DNA of 64,000 bases from Arsenophonus sp052174475 (GCA_052174475.1 JBQMRO010000042.1:62001-126000); one strand, 5' to 3'. Shown: positions 21,389 to 35,485, numbered from the stretch's first letter. A program made the numbers and translations. The notes: generated from the letters alone by a model not told the origin.

Positions 21389-22649
21389 TAATCTGGGAAG
21401 CAATAAAACTGTTCATCATAGCGCTGGCATTAGAGATCCCCTAGTTCACTTTCTGTCTTAAAGCGGTTGTGCCCCCATTCCATCGGACTTGCACCAATCG
21501 ATTAGTTTTTCTATCAACGGAATCGCCTATATCGGGCATATAAATCTTGCTAACTAGCATAATAACATTACCTTAACTCTCCTAATAACCGTTAGGACTC
21601 GATTTAAAGTGTATTTAGAATGTATTTTACTAACAGCGTTAGTTTGTCTTTAATTTTGTTGAAGATCGTAGCGTTTAGCTTTGATCAGCAATATCTACTC
21701 CGGTAAGTGGACGTCAGTTTTTTCAGCTTTACCGGCACCACTAAAATAGTGAGTCAGACTAATAATACCTAGCTTTTAATCGCTATCAGCGATAAGACCT
21801 ACGTCTAGCAATCTAATTTTTCCAGAGATTATATAGAATATGCACCCTGCATACAGTAACTGATTTAGTAGAAGTTATACACTAACATTGCGTTGCGTCG
21901 TAACTGAGGTACCAAAGACAAATTTGTTCTCAGTAAACGTGCACCCATCATTAATGTTGCTCAGGACCAGTAAGCCTTGAAGTGGTGTTCTCCCTCATTC
22001 TAGCAGTTCTAGAAAATTAGCGGCTTGAGTGCGTGCGAGCAGTTCAGTAAATACTAGAGACGATGCTGTTGCACTGTCTTTTCTTACTCAAGAGCCTATT
22101 TTTTTAATTAATTGGATGACGACTTTTTGACTGTCTCACTGCCCTGAATCTTAGGGGTGGAGTAAATGTTTGATATTAAAAAGTATTTGCCATTATAGTC
22201 ACTCGTTAGTATTTTCTTGCGCAAGGCAGAAAACGTTAGCTCGTCCGATTGTGCCACCCGTCAGCGCAACTCATTTGCTAGAATAGCGTGATTATATCAC
22301 GCTCAGATTATCATCTTCAAAATTATTACGAGTAATAGCGATTCTTATTTTGTAGGAGTTGTTGTTAATGGTTTAACCTTAAACTTTCATATACTGGATA
22401 TTGTATGCACCCACCAACTCATGAAAAGTGGGGCCGCTGCCACAGCGAGCCTGTAGATATTAAACATATACATCGAGGGGGCACGCTAGTTGCCATTTGC
22501 TGATAATAGAGCGCCTATCTCAACTCATTCTAAAACTTATTGCAAAAGCCGATCATTAGGGAGATAATTTGTGATGGGTAATGAAGTAGGGGTTATTCTA
22601 TATCCTAGTGATCTTGATTTTCTTTAACGTCTTAAGGTAATTTAGCACA

Positions 22650-23530
22650 TGTTACATGATCTGCAACTCTCTCCGCCAATAGAGAGAGCTTGCAGTTTTT
22701 CATGGTTTTTAGCAGTTATGGTCAGGATTTTGGTCTGAACGCGGGTCAGATTAGCGAACGGTACCGACAGATTGTTTTCTAGTGCGGCGCTTACAACATC
22801 ATCCCTCAGCTTACCGTTCCTCTTTCTGAAATCGTTAGGTTCAGCTCAGGCAGCAATGCTTTTTTAATGATTACTTCATTACAGACTTTCTTAGGAGATG
22901 GGGATGGTAACAGTTAATGCTTGGTGCAAGTCCTTGAATTCATGGATGCCAATCTGGGTACATATCCATTACATCCAGATCGATGGATAATATGGCTAAG
23001 ATCCTTAGAACAATGGATTTATCACTGAGCGCGTCATAGCTAATCACCTGCAAAAAATACGGAATTCGCCGTTTTAGGCTCTCAAGCATCTGCAGGTTCA
23101 AATCTAATTGGATCCAAATCGGTATTATTTTATCTCAGTAAAACGTGCGCGGGTAGCTATAAGAAAAGCGTGATCCCTTTAGTTTTTTTTTAAACAGTTT
23201 CTACTGGTTGTAATCGATTTTGATGAGTTGATTGAGTACAGTCATTGTGGGACTGTCCCGTCAGTGATACTATGCGATTTAAACGCGACTTCGTTAATAA
23301 TGTAGCCTTCAGCTGCCATCTCAGGACTACCGTCATGCGTGTCCCGAATATCTCTGGCAAGAATTAACCTAACAATAGCCATCATGATGAAAAGGTAAGG
23401 GTATTCAGATGTTGAGTAGCCAGCAGACTATTTTGAAAACTGGGATTTATTCTCATACTGCCAGTGTGCCAGTGTGACAGAGTGAATCTGGGTTTTTGGA
23501 TTATCATAAGTTAACATCAAAGGAGAGGTA
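22650..23530 (-). pseudogene. Unidentified broken gene, possibly upstream part of the Tc-like toxin
   Basis: The minus strand gives readable blocks: SVTLAHWQYENKSQFSK and YPYLFIMMAIVRLILARDIR then THDGSPEMAAEGYIINE (about 23280-23510), IPYFLQVISYDALSDKS and LDVMDMYPDWHP (about 22950-23100), and LRDDVVSAALENNLSVPF then LTITAKNHEKLQALSIGGE (about 22680-22850). Frame changes and stops separate them. The direction matches the Tc-like remnant at 20.2-21.1 kb, so it may be part of the same toxin locus, but I do not recognise the family from these blocks. Confidence 0.35.
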
Positions 23531-24299
23531 GGTTAGTTTTATAGTTAAGTGGTTTAAAATAATTATAGCCTATTTTACTGCCAGCTTACTACTACTAACC
23601 CCCCCCCATAATATCTGGTAAAAACATTGCTTACTGTTATTAAAATAATGTTGTTTGGATATATTTATCAGAGAGAAGGCTGATCTCAATGGGGGATTAG
23701 CAATCTCGGGTAATAGTCTAAACAACCCTATTCAAAACCCCCTTCAAAAATGATGTAGCGTGTTCAAAATATTTTTTTAAATTTACAATGAAATTGTAAA
23801 GGATGTTGCTCCTACTAGTGCAGGCGTTTATAGATGCATGGCTTTGGGAGGTGCTTTGCCAGAGTATCCAGGATATCTTGTTTGCTATTGAGATCTAGTT
23901 CCATAAACTGGAGGAGTCGGGATTGTACCTAGTCATGCATACATCTCCCATTTATTACCACTGATAAGTAACTGGTTTCGCTGTATTAACCTTGATACAC
24001 ATCTATCTATCTCTTCAATCGATGCTTACCAAGTGTATCATGTTGCTATTACTGGACACTCTTTGGACCTGTAACCGTAACGTTTATGTTAGTGGTGATA
24101 TGGGATTAGCTAAAAAGGGGGGGTACGCAGTATCCGCCATGCGTTCACGCTCAAACGCTTGCAGTAGAAAAAGAAGGTGGCTAGCGGCGATAGGATGAGG
24201 ATCCAACTGGTATCTTCTTTAACTCGTTGCAATTGAATAAATATAGTTTCCAGATGCTTGGGATTAATTACTGTGGTTAATTTAATCTGTGACATATTC

Positions 24300-27200
24300 T
24301 CCTAGATGGCGTGTGATTAATATATAGAGGTAGATGAACTATTAAGAGTAAAGCGATACATCCCTGCTAACAGGCGATAACGTTTATGCAGGTTCAACTT
24401 CCGTCATTGATCTAATCAATCCTTCCATCAATAACATAAATCCATATACTGATAATATCCTCCTTGATTTTTTTCAATCTTCTTGATAGACATTTATTAG
24501 AACATCTAGACTATCGGAGTACCTGTGCTACGCCATAAGGGGATGTTACCGTAATTTCATATCTCTGTAATCTGCTATTTTCGAAATAAAAATCAGGTTG
24601 TTCTGGTTTTTTTATTTCATAATATATAACAACCTCTATCTTTGCCAGAAGAGCAAAGAGTACAGTTACATCCCGACAACAATGTTACTCTGGTTTTTAT
24701 GATCCTTTTTACTGTTAGTATGCAGTAGGTTTTCGCTTGTTGTCAAAAAAGGAGTTGGAGTTTGCTCAATGCCTGAATATTCTTATCGGCACACCGCTTT
24801 TTATAATGCCGTAGCTAAATAGTAAAAACTCAACTAACGTTTCAAAGCTATTTTATTCAGCTCTTGAACTACTATTTCACGTAATAGCCACTCTTTAATT
24901 CAAGAAATTTTCGGATTATTGTTTGCTTAATATCGAATATCTCCGCGTCGTATCAATATGATCAGTCCATATCGTGCGTCATTTTTATCTTGCTATCATT
25001 AAATAGGTAACTCAGTTTGTTACGATTTCTGAACTACATTGTTTACACTAGCTTCTATTCATGGATGTGTAGGTATTCGAAGTTTTCTTCTAAGATGCAC
25101 TTTTAACGTCATACAGCCAATGTTTTAAAAGGCACATACTCACAACAAACAACGGAAATTAAATCCGTTTTGGTGTGTAATTATTTTTACTAGAAGGGGT
25201 GATTGTAAGGAAAAATTTTGCTATGTAGGACTGTATGCGAGTGGGCAGCCCAGGCTAGGTTACCTCTTTACGAACACCATAATAGCAAGTATAGCTAAAC
25301 CTTTACGGTGGTTATCAATTGTGCATAGCAGCTGGCATTATAGGACGCGCGTATTTACGTTTTATATATCGTCATCATAACGGCATGCGAGATACCCAAC
25401 TAAAGTTGTATGACTTCGGAATTACCTTAGTTATTCAGTACTACCTGTTTCCCCACCATTCAAGCTTTTGCAGCCTGAAAGGCGTTAGTGTCTCAATAAA
25501 ATCCCCCCGGGATAATATTTAAGAAAATGCCCCTATCCATCTAATACATCACGGATCGTAATAAAGATATTCAGTTTTATCGTCTTAGCGATAGTAAATA
25601 CCTGACGTGAACAGTCACCTATCACTTAAACTAGTTCCAGGTAATTTGATACCCTGCGCGGAAGTAGGCAATGGTATTTTTGGTGATAGGTAAGGATGAC
25701 TACATTCAAATCAATTAGTTATGGTATTGAAATTTCCTTATACTTCCAGCGCAAAGATAGCGCGTGTCAGCAATTCAATCAGCCTGAAATCGTTCATCTT
25801 GTGGTTAAAGAATTGCCGTTATTACTGGAATCAGAAGCCAGTCAGCGCTGACGTTCAAATTGCTGTGAATTGAGTTCTCTCTCCAGTACATCTAGCATGG
25901 TATACATCTGATTCTCTTCTGTGAAAATACCTGATAACATAGCTGGTATAACCGGCAGTAGCTATAAGTTAGTAACACTATATCATCCCTATAATCTCTC
26001 CGACACTGGAATGCGGAGCTTATCCTAGGTATAAGGAGCAGGGATCGTTATGCTAGTCATCATTTTGAGCAATAGATTCAGCAAAGCTTATCCATATTCC
26101 TTGTATTCAATCATATTAAATAGAGGGCTACAGCAGCTTGATTACCGGTTAAGCAGAAACAGTGGGGTTGTTCATAGTTAAGGGATGGTAAATGACATCG
26201 CTGTTAAAGGTCTCTAAAAGTTAACGTAAATCGGCGTTACGGATCTTCTTGTAGAAATCCATCATGCACTTCGCTCAGCGAAGTGAGCGCTTTTATCACT
26301 GATCTTCAAGGTCAGTATCCTGTCGATGGTTACTTTAAATGTCACGCTCCCACAAGATAATCAATGCTATAAAATGGTAAGAATACCGTTAGCGGTGACT
26401 TTAAATTTCAAAACTATTTCGGCGTAGAAATAATTTCTTTAGCCAGACAGCTAATATTCATCATCGCTTGCATCATGGTGCTTTTCTATTCGACACTGTT
26501 GCCTGGTATAAGATTTCTTTACCAGCAGCGGCAGCTATAAATTTTAGAAATTTAGCAAGATTTCGCACGCTGCAATTCTTAAAGATAAACAGCTAAATCT
26601 AGGATACCGTACAGTCCTAGTGCTGAGTTTTAGATAGCCAGTTTTAGCCTTTTTGCCTCATGGCAAATCCAGCTTAACGCTTGTAACGCCATTTCTTTCA
26701 TAGCTGTTATTGCAACAATAATAGCTCACGGTAGCTGTCAGGATTGATACAGAACAGTGCTGGATACTACTAAGTGGATGGTAATCAGAAAATTTACCCT
26801 CAACCAGGTTTCAGATAATTTCATGCATACATAGTCTTTAAACGGAGCGTCGGGTGGCATCAAACAGCACATGATTAAATCATAACGGATCGGGTAAGTC
26901 ACTTTTCAGCACCATTACTTAGAATTTTTTTTTGGCGCTAAGCGCTATCCCGCGCTGACTGAGTACGTCGTTACACACTACACATCGTCAGGCATGGCTT
27001 GCTAAGTTCAGAAAACAGATAAATATCTTTTTCTTCTAGATCAGCGGTCAAATCTACCAGAGCGAAGGGGGGTCCTGTCTAACTGTGTTCTACTGTCTGT
27101 GCAAACAGCTCGTAACGCAATTATTTGCATGATACTGGATACAGCGGATGCTTGTGAGCACAACTTGCTACCTGTAGGTATATCGGTTTTTTTGTATGCC

Positions 27201-28065
27201 TATCTATTAATAATACCAGCGGTGGTCATGAATATCAACAAGCTGTTTTATTGTTAGTACCCCTGATTAAATTAACGATCGTCGTTACTGTCGATGTCGT
27301 CAATGTTCTTACGTTCATGCACTGGAAAACACCTGGCAGGCATCAGCTCCCAAACGAAGCCTGTCTTCTTCTCCATACTCATGTCGAGGTTAATCATACA
27401 TAGTCACTATAACCGTATAATCATTGTGACTTCTACTGAACCCCTAACTGCGTATCCTTATATTGTTGTGCGGCTATTATCTGTTTATAGAATACTTCTT
27501 AGGCACCTTGATATGTAAAAAATTATCCAGCGTAAACTTATTGCTAGTTAAGGTTAGATTTTGTGTTTCTAGCTTGCTTTTAAGTCTGGGAATCTATTCG
27601 ATATAGCATTTTGCCGAGAACGTAATGCAATCCACCATCTCCTAAGCCGAAATACAGAGACGGACAGTTTTAGCGAAATATCTACCATTGCACGGTGAAT
27701 TTAAAGATTCAACATACCATATTTGTGCCAGCTAGATCAGGATGCAGAATATTATCTGCTTTTTCTGATCATAGTTGACGTTTCGTATTGCCTTTTGGCA
27801 AAAAGCCTTCGCCAAAAACAGTAACGATAGTCTGCTAAAAAGGCAGCTAACATCACTTTAAGATGCGATTAATATCAGGCCACTACCTTGGCTTTACGTT
27901 ATTCTGTCGTCTACAACTCAAACTACGGTAAGGATTTAAGACGTAGGAGATGTGATCATAGCCACAATTAGCGGGCTAGAACATATAAAGTACCACTTAA
28001 ACTTAGCGGACACGTATCCATATTATTCTGGACGAGCACATTTTCTATTGTTGGTGTTTTGTGGG
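24300..28065. other. Eroded region, no intact gene
   Basis: Nearly 3.8 kb without a frame I can assign. Minus-strand patches such as PVIPAMLSGIFTEENQMY with TMLDVLERELNSQQFERQR (about 25840-25960) and KNCSVRNLAKFLKFIAAAAG (about 26520-26590) read like real protein and keep the leftward direction of the neighbouring remnants, suggesting one or more large decayed genes, possibly further toxin components. Composition is more balanced than in the AT-rich spacers. Confidence 0.35.
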
Positions 28066-29076
28066 TATGTTAAAATATTATTTGCTTGCTTATATAAAAT
28101 TTATAGACACGTTTGTATTTTAATTGTCTTGCTTTCAAGCAATCTTTTTCAGGTCAGATAAATTCTGTAAATAAAATAACTCTATACAATGAAATCTACT
28201 TAAGCATCCTTTATAATCGGTTGATATAACCGTTTATATTTTGAATATAGAATTTATTAGTAATAAATATCTGATTATACAATGTTATTAGCTTATGGTG
28301 ACTAATTTTATGCTTGCTAGCAAAGATTTTTTAGCATTAAGTTTTATCCGAGAAAAGAATAAAACTCTTATCGATAATCGTCTTAAAAAACAGACTAATG
28401 CACTCTACATTAAACTTTTCAAGAGTTTCTTCGTTCAAATTATCCTGTCGATCTCGAGCCGATTTAATATCGCACGCGATTCTTTTTCTTTTCTTTTAAT
28501 TGTACTTTCCAGGGTTTCTACCTTTCTATATTGAATAGAACACTTCCCTTTAAAAGATTAAGGAAAAATGTTTCGTCGACTTCAATAATACTATTTAGTG
28601 CATTTATGCTGACTGAGTTCTCTGGTAAAGCAGAAGAATAGTGATATCCATCTAAACGCTGTTTTAAATTAAAACCTGTTTGTTTCGCTGATTTCCGTAA
28701 AGTCAAACTGTTCAACATACATCGTAGATAACTAAACCGTTTATCCTTATGATTTAGTTTTATTAGAGAACTTCCAGTAAGATTCTTAAATGTTTTTCTG
28801 CAATCAAGAATTTTGTAACAATATCGCTGTAAGTATAATTAATATCTTCAGCAAATAATATATTCACTATGACAATGTAAGAAGTAATAAAGTGGAATGA
28901 GTTACTTTAACTCATGAATCGATATCATCATATTGTCGTCGAGTTAACTAATGAGATGCAGTTTTATATTAGCAAGGAATAATGAAAGAGTTTCTTTATC
29001 TTTATAATTGTTTGTTTTCATACTAATTGCTATAGCGAAAATCTTTCATACAGTATAAGAGATTTTTACCAACAAC
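28066..29076 (-). mobile_element. IS1595-family insertion sequence relic
   Basis: The best readable IS1595 copy. The minus-strand frame at 28518-28718 (66 codons) reads MLNSLTLRKSAKQTGFNLK, then LPENSVSINALNSIIEVDET and a following FF, matching the middle of IS1595/ISPna2-type transposases (helix-turn-helix LRKSAKQTG, then the first catalytic Asp in VDETFF). Both sides are broken. The unit aligns end to end with 2679-3706 and 55759-56782. Confidence 0.78.
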
Positions 29077-30480
29077 TTTTTGTTAACATAGTTGCTTTAC
29101 TTTTTATAACTATCTTTTAAAGAGAAAACATTCTCTCTCATTGAACCTTTGATTGGAAACTAAATGATTTTTTACGATAGCGGGTTAATCTGCTGCACTT
29201 CTATTAATACTAGATCTGTTATAATGTTGTTTTGTGTCGCAAGATCGTTCTATTCTTCAACATCAGTTTCAATACGGTTATTCCCCCCCCACTTACTGAT
29301 AAGATTAACTGGCAATCTTGAAGGCATATACTTTTCTGCCCGACAACATCATGATGTTTTCTGGTTCCATTAATGGTACTTTTTTCATACTCTGCGCTTG
29401 TACATCTATTTAATATACTGTTCTCGGTTGTGATATCCCCTGTCACAGGGGATAGAGCTAGATGTTTATTAGCATCTAATAGGGATTCACACAAATAAGT
29501 ATCTCAATTCGTCACACGATAATTTTGTTGGTATTGTGAGTGCCGTACTCATTACAAACTTCTCGGCCGTGTTTACCCGCTAGTTTATCAGCATAGTAAA
29601 TGTTATTGAGGAAATAAATTTTACAACAGATGACGGTGCATTCGGTTTGCAGCATAAGCAGGTCAATTAGCTCAAACTGTGTTACTCATTCCAGCTTAAT
29701 ACCATTATTTTCTAGTTTACAGCGGAAAAACTCAACCGGATTGTAATACTGGTCATAAGGCAGTTTTAGGGGTGGAGAGGACTCACTGTTTGAACGGGTG
29801 TTGTAGTACTCGGATTACCTCTCGGTCGTTAATTAATCAGCCTATCCAAGTAAAGAGGGGTAGATTTCACAGCGTGCTCTGCTGAGTTGGAGCCAATATA
29901 GCCTTTTGTCTATTGAGCATTCATCGTCAATTTAATCGCCTTGCCAGTCTTACGCACAGTTTTACCTATCAGAACCAGTATCGTAATAGGTAGTAAAGCA
30001 ACAGATAATGTATGATTTATCTATTCAATGATGCTTCATCTTTGTGGATTCCTTGAAATGTGTCAGATGTTCAACATCCAAGTGAGTTAAAATATCGATA
30101 ATATCTTCATTGATCATGATTTTGGTTTTGTCATTATCGTTATCCGAGTAATAGAGAAATTAGCTTTCCGTCTGTGGCGATGCTATGATGCAAGGCATCG
30201 GTGATGAAAATCATGTTCTCGGAGAGCAACAAAATCCAGCCACTGATATAACGGTAGTTGCCATCAATGATAAAGGTTACTTCCAGCGAAAATAGTTTTA
30301 CCCTGGTTATGATGTTTAACCTTCACATCATACCATGATCGTTTCTAATATTTAGAGATATTTCACTGCTAAACTCGTTTAGTTACAGTGGACAAATCCT
30401 TTCACCTAGCGAAATTCATCGTCGATTTTTTCTTGCACTGTTTAACGGGTTCAGAGAGTTTCTCTATCGCATGCAGTATC
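29077..30480 (-). pseudogene. Unidentified broken gene(s) with readable minus-strand blocks
   Basis: Leftward reading gives LFSLEVTFIIDGNYRYISG and ILLLSENMIFITDALHHSI (about 30160-30280), KTGKAIKLTMNAQ and YIGSNSAEHAVKSTPLYLD (about 29840-29950), VTQFELIDLLMLQTE with NIYYADKLAGKHGREV (about 29530-29690), and a 91-codon frame at 29219-29494 (MCESLLDANKHLALSPVTGD). These behave like one large gene broken by frameshifts. The style (large, leftward, next to the other remnants) would suit a Tc toxin A component, but no block is diagnostic to me. Confidence 0.35.
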
Positions 30481-32799
30481 ATATTATATAAATGAAAAGA
30501 AGCTGACTCAGATAGCATTATTCCTAGCTATCACAAAAATTTATATTATATCTCCTCTTTCAGGTTTAACCTGCTTAGCTTGTGATAATGTAATAGATAG
30601 TTATAATCAAGATTATTTATTTCGATTTAAGCACTCATGCTTTTTTTTGTATAACACTATCAGGTGTTCATCGGGTGAGATGGTTTTTGTAATCGACCAA
30701 TTATCGTTAATGGTGATTTTAATAAGTTGCTTTAGCTGGTCTTTCTTAGCATTACCGGACCTGTGGCAGCTTAGGTGATGCTATAAGGAAATTGATATTC
30801 TTTTACTTCCTGAACGATAAAGCAGATGATCTGACATTAGCTATAACGCAGTTGTTGGTTGATGGTGAGTGTATGCTTCACAATTAAGATGCATGCGTCG
30901 ATAATCTAATACTGTTTACTTGTTAGATCGGCTAATTTATTCCAATCAATGAGTGTAAACGATGGTGAATATTCAGTTTGTCAAACTTATCAGGATTTGC
31001 ACTTGACGTTTGAAACGATCACTTTTCTGTCTTAGAAGACTTTTTGCTAGAGAAAAGTTCTCATCATCTGTTTCAGATGATGACTCATAGATTATCCTTT
31101 TGGATTCAAAAGGTAAATAATCTATTTTATTCGTAAGTCTTGGTGCCTGGATGTTTGTGTTTCATCGAAATATAGAATACCCAGTTTATTTATTTAGCAA
31201 TGAATGTAATCCTTGTGCAGTACTAGATAAACCATTGTATCCCTATTAATTTATTTACTGATATAAACATAAGGCTACCTCATAGTAGCGATGATACCGA
31301 CCTATCAAGATTTATTCAGGTGCAAAACTGATCGCCTTAGTAAAGATACGTTTATATTTTAAGGCGATCAAACAGATTTCTTAAGAATCCATCTTTTAAA
31401 TAAGAATTCAAAGAGAGTTATCTTTATAAAAGTCCTTTTAACATAACTTCAATAAAGTACTACTTGCGCCAATTACGGTTTATTTCTTTATTCGAATAAT
31501 CATTCGATTATTTTAAAAGTTAGTAACATAAATAATTACAATTGCGTTATATGTATAGATATTATTATTGCATAAAATTAAAAATTAAGCTTTTAATTTT
31601 TAATTAAAAATTTTAGTTAAATTAGTTAATTAGAAAAAAGAAAATAGTTATATACAGATAATGATTTTCATTTTGATTTTGTGGTGCCAAATATCAAAAG
31701 AAAATATGCAGGGCAGGCTGAAGAAGCTAACGTATGAAAGAAACCTCAGGAAGATTATTGCTGAATAGGGTTTTTTACTCAAAATTAAATAATTGCTTTG
31801 CAAGAAGATGATACCTAGAGTTGATGTGATTATAAAAGTTATTGAATATAATGCAAGTTTCATTTAATTAGTTAATTTTAGTAATAAAATTATACAGCAG
31901 GGATAGCAGTTACATATCATCCGGGCTTAAGCTCGATATGCAAGTTATAGTAGCTATTTTGATGACCTTAGAATAGGAGACGTTCTAAACTACTTAAATT
32001 ACTAGGTCGCAAAGAAGTTGAAGTACCTACTAGACATTGTTAATGGCTCAAGGCGGACTAAATTTACTTAGGCTTTCAGGAGATCAAAGGAAAATAATCT
32101 AAGTTTGCAAAAACTATCAACTGATCGAGTCAGAGAGATTTTACGTAGAATTAAGTAATGGAGGAGTTCTCTTTTGGGAGAAAAAACTATAAGCATTAGT
32201 TCAGTGTTTTGAGTCACTGGTTAAACTTTAACGCTTTTTTACTTTATTATTTACTGAGCTCTTTTAAAAAAGAGATTAAAGCGTTGCGATAAAGTATCAA
32301 ATAAATTATGACTCTATAGTCAATTTGTATCCTTTCAATAGTAATAAATTACTGTTTACACATTATTGTAAAGATACTTAACTGATAAAAATTGCTTTCA
32401 TATCACTGAAGCAGTTCTTAACTTTATGCATATTATGTCAATAGCACAGTTAGATATTCTGTTTAGGCATTAGTCGAATTTGATAAACAATGACAGTGTT
32501 ATGTGTGGGCAATAGAGGTTTTATAATAACTGACTTGCCAATTGGCATAAAAACACTTTTATCGATTAGATTGGTTCATACTGCTAATTAATTGATAAAA
32601 TCCTCACCCCATTATTGGGTAACTCTATTACCAGAAATAATTTCTGTAACTAGGAATAAAGTCTCTTCGAAAATATAAAACTAGCAAATCATGGCGACTA
32701 CTCGTAACTTCCTGTATTATAATCGTCTATTTATCCGAAATAGTTTTATGATCTCATTTCAACCTAAAAGTAAATTATGCTAAATAGTGATTTTTTTCA
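30481..32799. other. AT-rich spacer, no gene recognised
   Basis: No supported gene. A 71-codon minus-strand frame at 31648-31863 is hydrophobic (SITFIITSTLGIIFLQSNYL) but AT-driven and without family resemblance or a clear ribosome site. The stretch 31400-31640 is among the most AT-rich of the window. Confidence 0.45.
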
Positions 32800-34520
32800 A
32801 AAACCTTAAAAACTATATAGCGCGATGCCTCTGATTCGGTACCCATTTTTTCTCGACATGCAAGGATTATTATCCTCTAGTTACGATTATATATGGTTTT
32901 TTAGAACGCTCAATCCCACGACGATAATACTGGATATATGACTCTTATTAAGGGGTTCAGCCTAAAAATATTTTTGTTGATTAATTTATTATCTATACAG
33001 AACTAGGAATTATTCCCGTTTCTTTTGTTCTATGGGGTAAATAATATGGATGACTTGGCTGATAGACCTAATAAATGCGAACAGGCTTAATATTCTTGTT
33101 CACTAACAAAAGAGATACCTATAGGATGATTTACTCCCATGTTATAGCCTTTACCCTGCTGAACTTGTTTTTCACCGTTGATAACGAATGGAATAAATTT
33201 ATTGAAACACTGTAAAAGTATTAACTTATGGATCCGTTGCTCTATCGAGCGAATACTTTCTTGCGACACTTGTGGCTGGAGAGGGAGGGGTATTCGGGTC
33301 GCTGCACTAGTGTATCTATCCTAAAATTTCCATAACTATTTTTCTGCTAAAGTTGTAAGTCAAAAAGCCCTGCAGTTCATCTTACTTCAAAGATGCCGAA
33401 GAGTGCTTATTTAGCACAGCAGGTTTATGTTTTACCCGACTACAATTTACAATACATTACTTTCATTACATCTATCTTCTTTAGCTTTTTTTTACAATAA
33501 CTGGATCGCTACTAAACGCTATGTTTTGCGCTATCAGCTGCGTTATGTTTTAGTAATCATGCAGCAGGGTCTTAAATGCTATTTTTTGTGCTTTGCATAT
33601 TTATAGTTAACAATTCTCTCAATCAAGATTCGCATATTCATGTCTTCGTATTCGTGTTACTATAGATATTAAACATTCTGTATAGCATGCTTTTTTCTTA
33701 AAAAAGAGTGATCAAAGAAATCTGATGAGGTGTTGTCATTCGACTCCTTCGTAATAAGCTATAACCTAATAATTCTAGTAGTCTTTTTGTTCTGCTGCCA
33801 TATATCCGCGAAAGGAAGCGGTGTCAGCATTATCTGGAATCCATAGTATGGACAATTACTAGAAATAAGACTTTGCTAAAAAGATAAAAATGGCATGGTA
33901 TACATAAATACTTGGTCATTACCTTAAATGTCTGCTTGTATCCACATTAAAACTTTGGCATTACAAGTGTAGCGGTTACGAATCATTACGATGAATGTCG
34001 TACTCAATAACAGCAGCAGAAGATCTTTACGCAAGAAGAAATGATTTAGTGTTATATTAGTAATATATTCCGCCGATATAAAGTATTTTAAGATTGTGTT
34101 ATTATTGTTTTTTGTCGAATTTTAAACGAAAAACACTATTGACTAAGATATATAAGGCATTGGATATAAAGGTTAATAAAAACCTAAGAAATCGGGATTT
34201 CTCGCTCTGATGAAAAGAATTCTTGTACATAGATCCGTATAAATGTCGTCATATAGACGGCATACTATTTTTATCTGTCCTTAAAGGGGGAGCAGATCAG
34301 GCAATGAAATTGTTATCAGAAAGAATGCATAAAATGGAGAAAACGAAAATTACTAAGATAAACCTAGAATTAGTATCCCTAAAATAATGGGATTAAGTTA
34401 AAAAGATATTATTTGATAAATTGTAACTTACAACAGACAATTAAATTAATTTTTATCTCTTCTTAGCAATAAGAAGATGGTTTTTTATCTTCAATTAAAG
34501 GGTAATTTAATTTTCTAACA
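32800..34520 (+). mobile_element. IS91-family insertion sequence relic
   Basis: Aligns with a second copy at about 56930-58640. Plus-strand fragments resemble Y2-type IS91 transposases, which move by rolling circle: a C-terminal piece reading HIDPYKC and then ADQAMKLLSERMHKMEK (about 34230-34340) corresponds to the usual DPYEC...ELL..R...M ending. The right end holds a small stem-loop (TCTTCTTA/TAAGAAGA at 34458-34477) followed by TGGTTTTTT, also present near 58600, consistent with the hairpin found at IS91 termini. Frame is lost throughout. The left limit is uncertain. Confidence 0.6.
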
Positions 34521-35485
34521 ATCAAGGTCATTTGTTCTTTGCAAACATATTCTTAGTACATGCTGTTTCAAGAGCATGTAAACTAATTATATAACTCATA
34601 TTGAGTAATTCAGTTATAGTATGACTTTAGCAAGGATTAACTATCAGTAACTTATTTTTAATATTATAGAACTAAACATTCATTCTAATATTCTAGCTAA
34701 GATAACTAATTGAATAATTATGTGACCATAATTAATTATATCTAATTTCTTATCTCTTGCTTCATAGCTTTCTTTAACTTGTTTATTCCGTATCCACGAT
34801 AAGATTTTATACTCGCTTTTAGAAATACTACGTAAAAGCAATAATAATTAGACGAAATATTATTTCTCTTATTAGAGTGCATATTAAAAGTGGAGCATTG
34901 AAAACAGGAATATTCTGTTCAGCTGCAACTGGTATATCAACTTAATTGATGTCAATGCAAAAGAAATTGACTGCAATCAATTTTTAGCTTACAGATAAAT
35001 CTTGTTCGCTAAGATAAATACGGTAGTGAATACATATAAAATAGATATTAGAGATCACCAACAATTAATTCTTCTATTAATAATGCATTTTCGTGATATA
35101 TAATATTATTATATGCTGCCAGCATATTATTAATTGCACTTTAATGCATTCCCTCTAAAAAAGAAAAATTAAATTTTTGTTTTTAGTAAAAATATAGTAA
35201 TCATACTCTTATTATCAATAAGAGTATGATTATCACTTATCTTGTTATATAACCATGACGAAAATTTTTCTAGTAGCCATTATCATTTTATTCAAATAAC
35301 GAAATAAACATCGAGTAAAAACGTTATAACGAGTAAAAAATTAAACAGAAGTATAAAAGATTTTTATAAAATTAAATTAATTATTATAAGTTAACTAACT
35401 ATATTTTATAGAAAAAATTTAAATTTAATTGAAGTAAAAGGTACTTGGTTAATAACTCATTAACACTTTTGAAGCCGCTAAGCTA
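34521..35485. other. AT-rich spacer downstream of rpiA
   Basis: No gene is recognisable on either strand. In E. coli serA lies downstream of rpiA in the same direction; I looked for its C-terminal end here and did not find it. The only feature of note is the hairpin at 35198-35232. Confidence 0.5.
35198..35232. terminator. Perfect 16-bp hairpin
   Basis: Bases 35198-35213 and 35217-35232 are exact reverse complements with a three-base loop (ATC). It lies about 250 bases beyond the rpiA stop on the minus strand. No clear T-run follows on either side, so a terminator role is only possible. Confidence 0.4.

Noticed and set aside
33087..33269. A 60-codon minus-strand frame (MSQESIRSIEQRIHKLILLQ)
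   Set aside because: Lies antisense within the IS91 relic, whose family signatures are on the plus strand.
34521..35485. A serA relic downstream of rpiA
   Set aside because: Expected from synteny, but no SerA-like block could be read on the minus strand.
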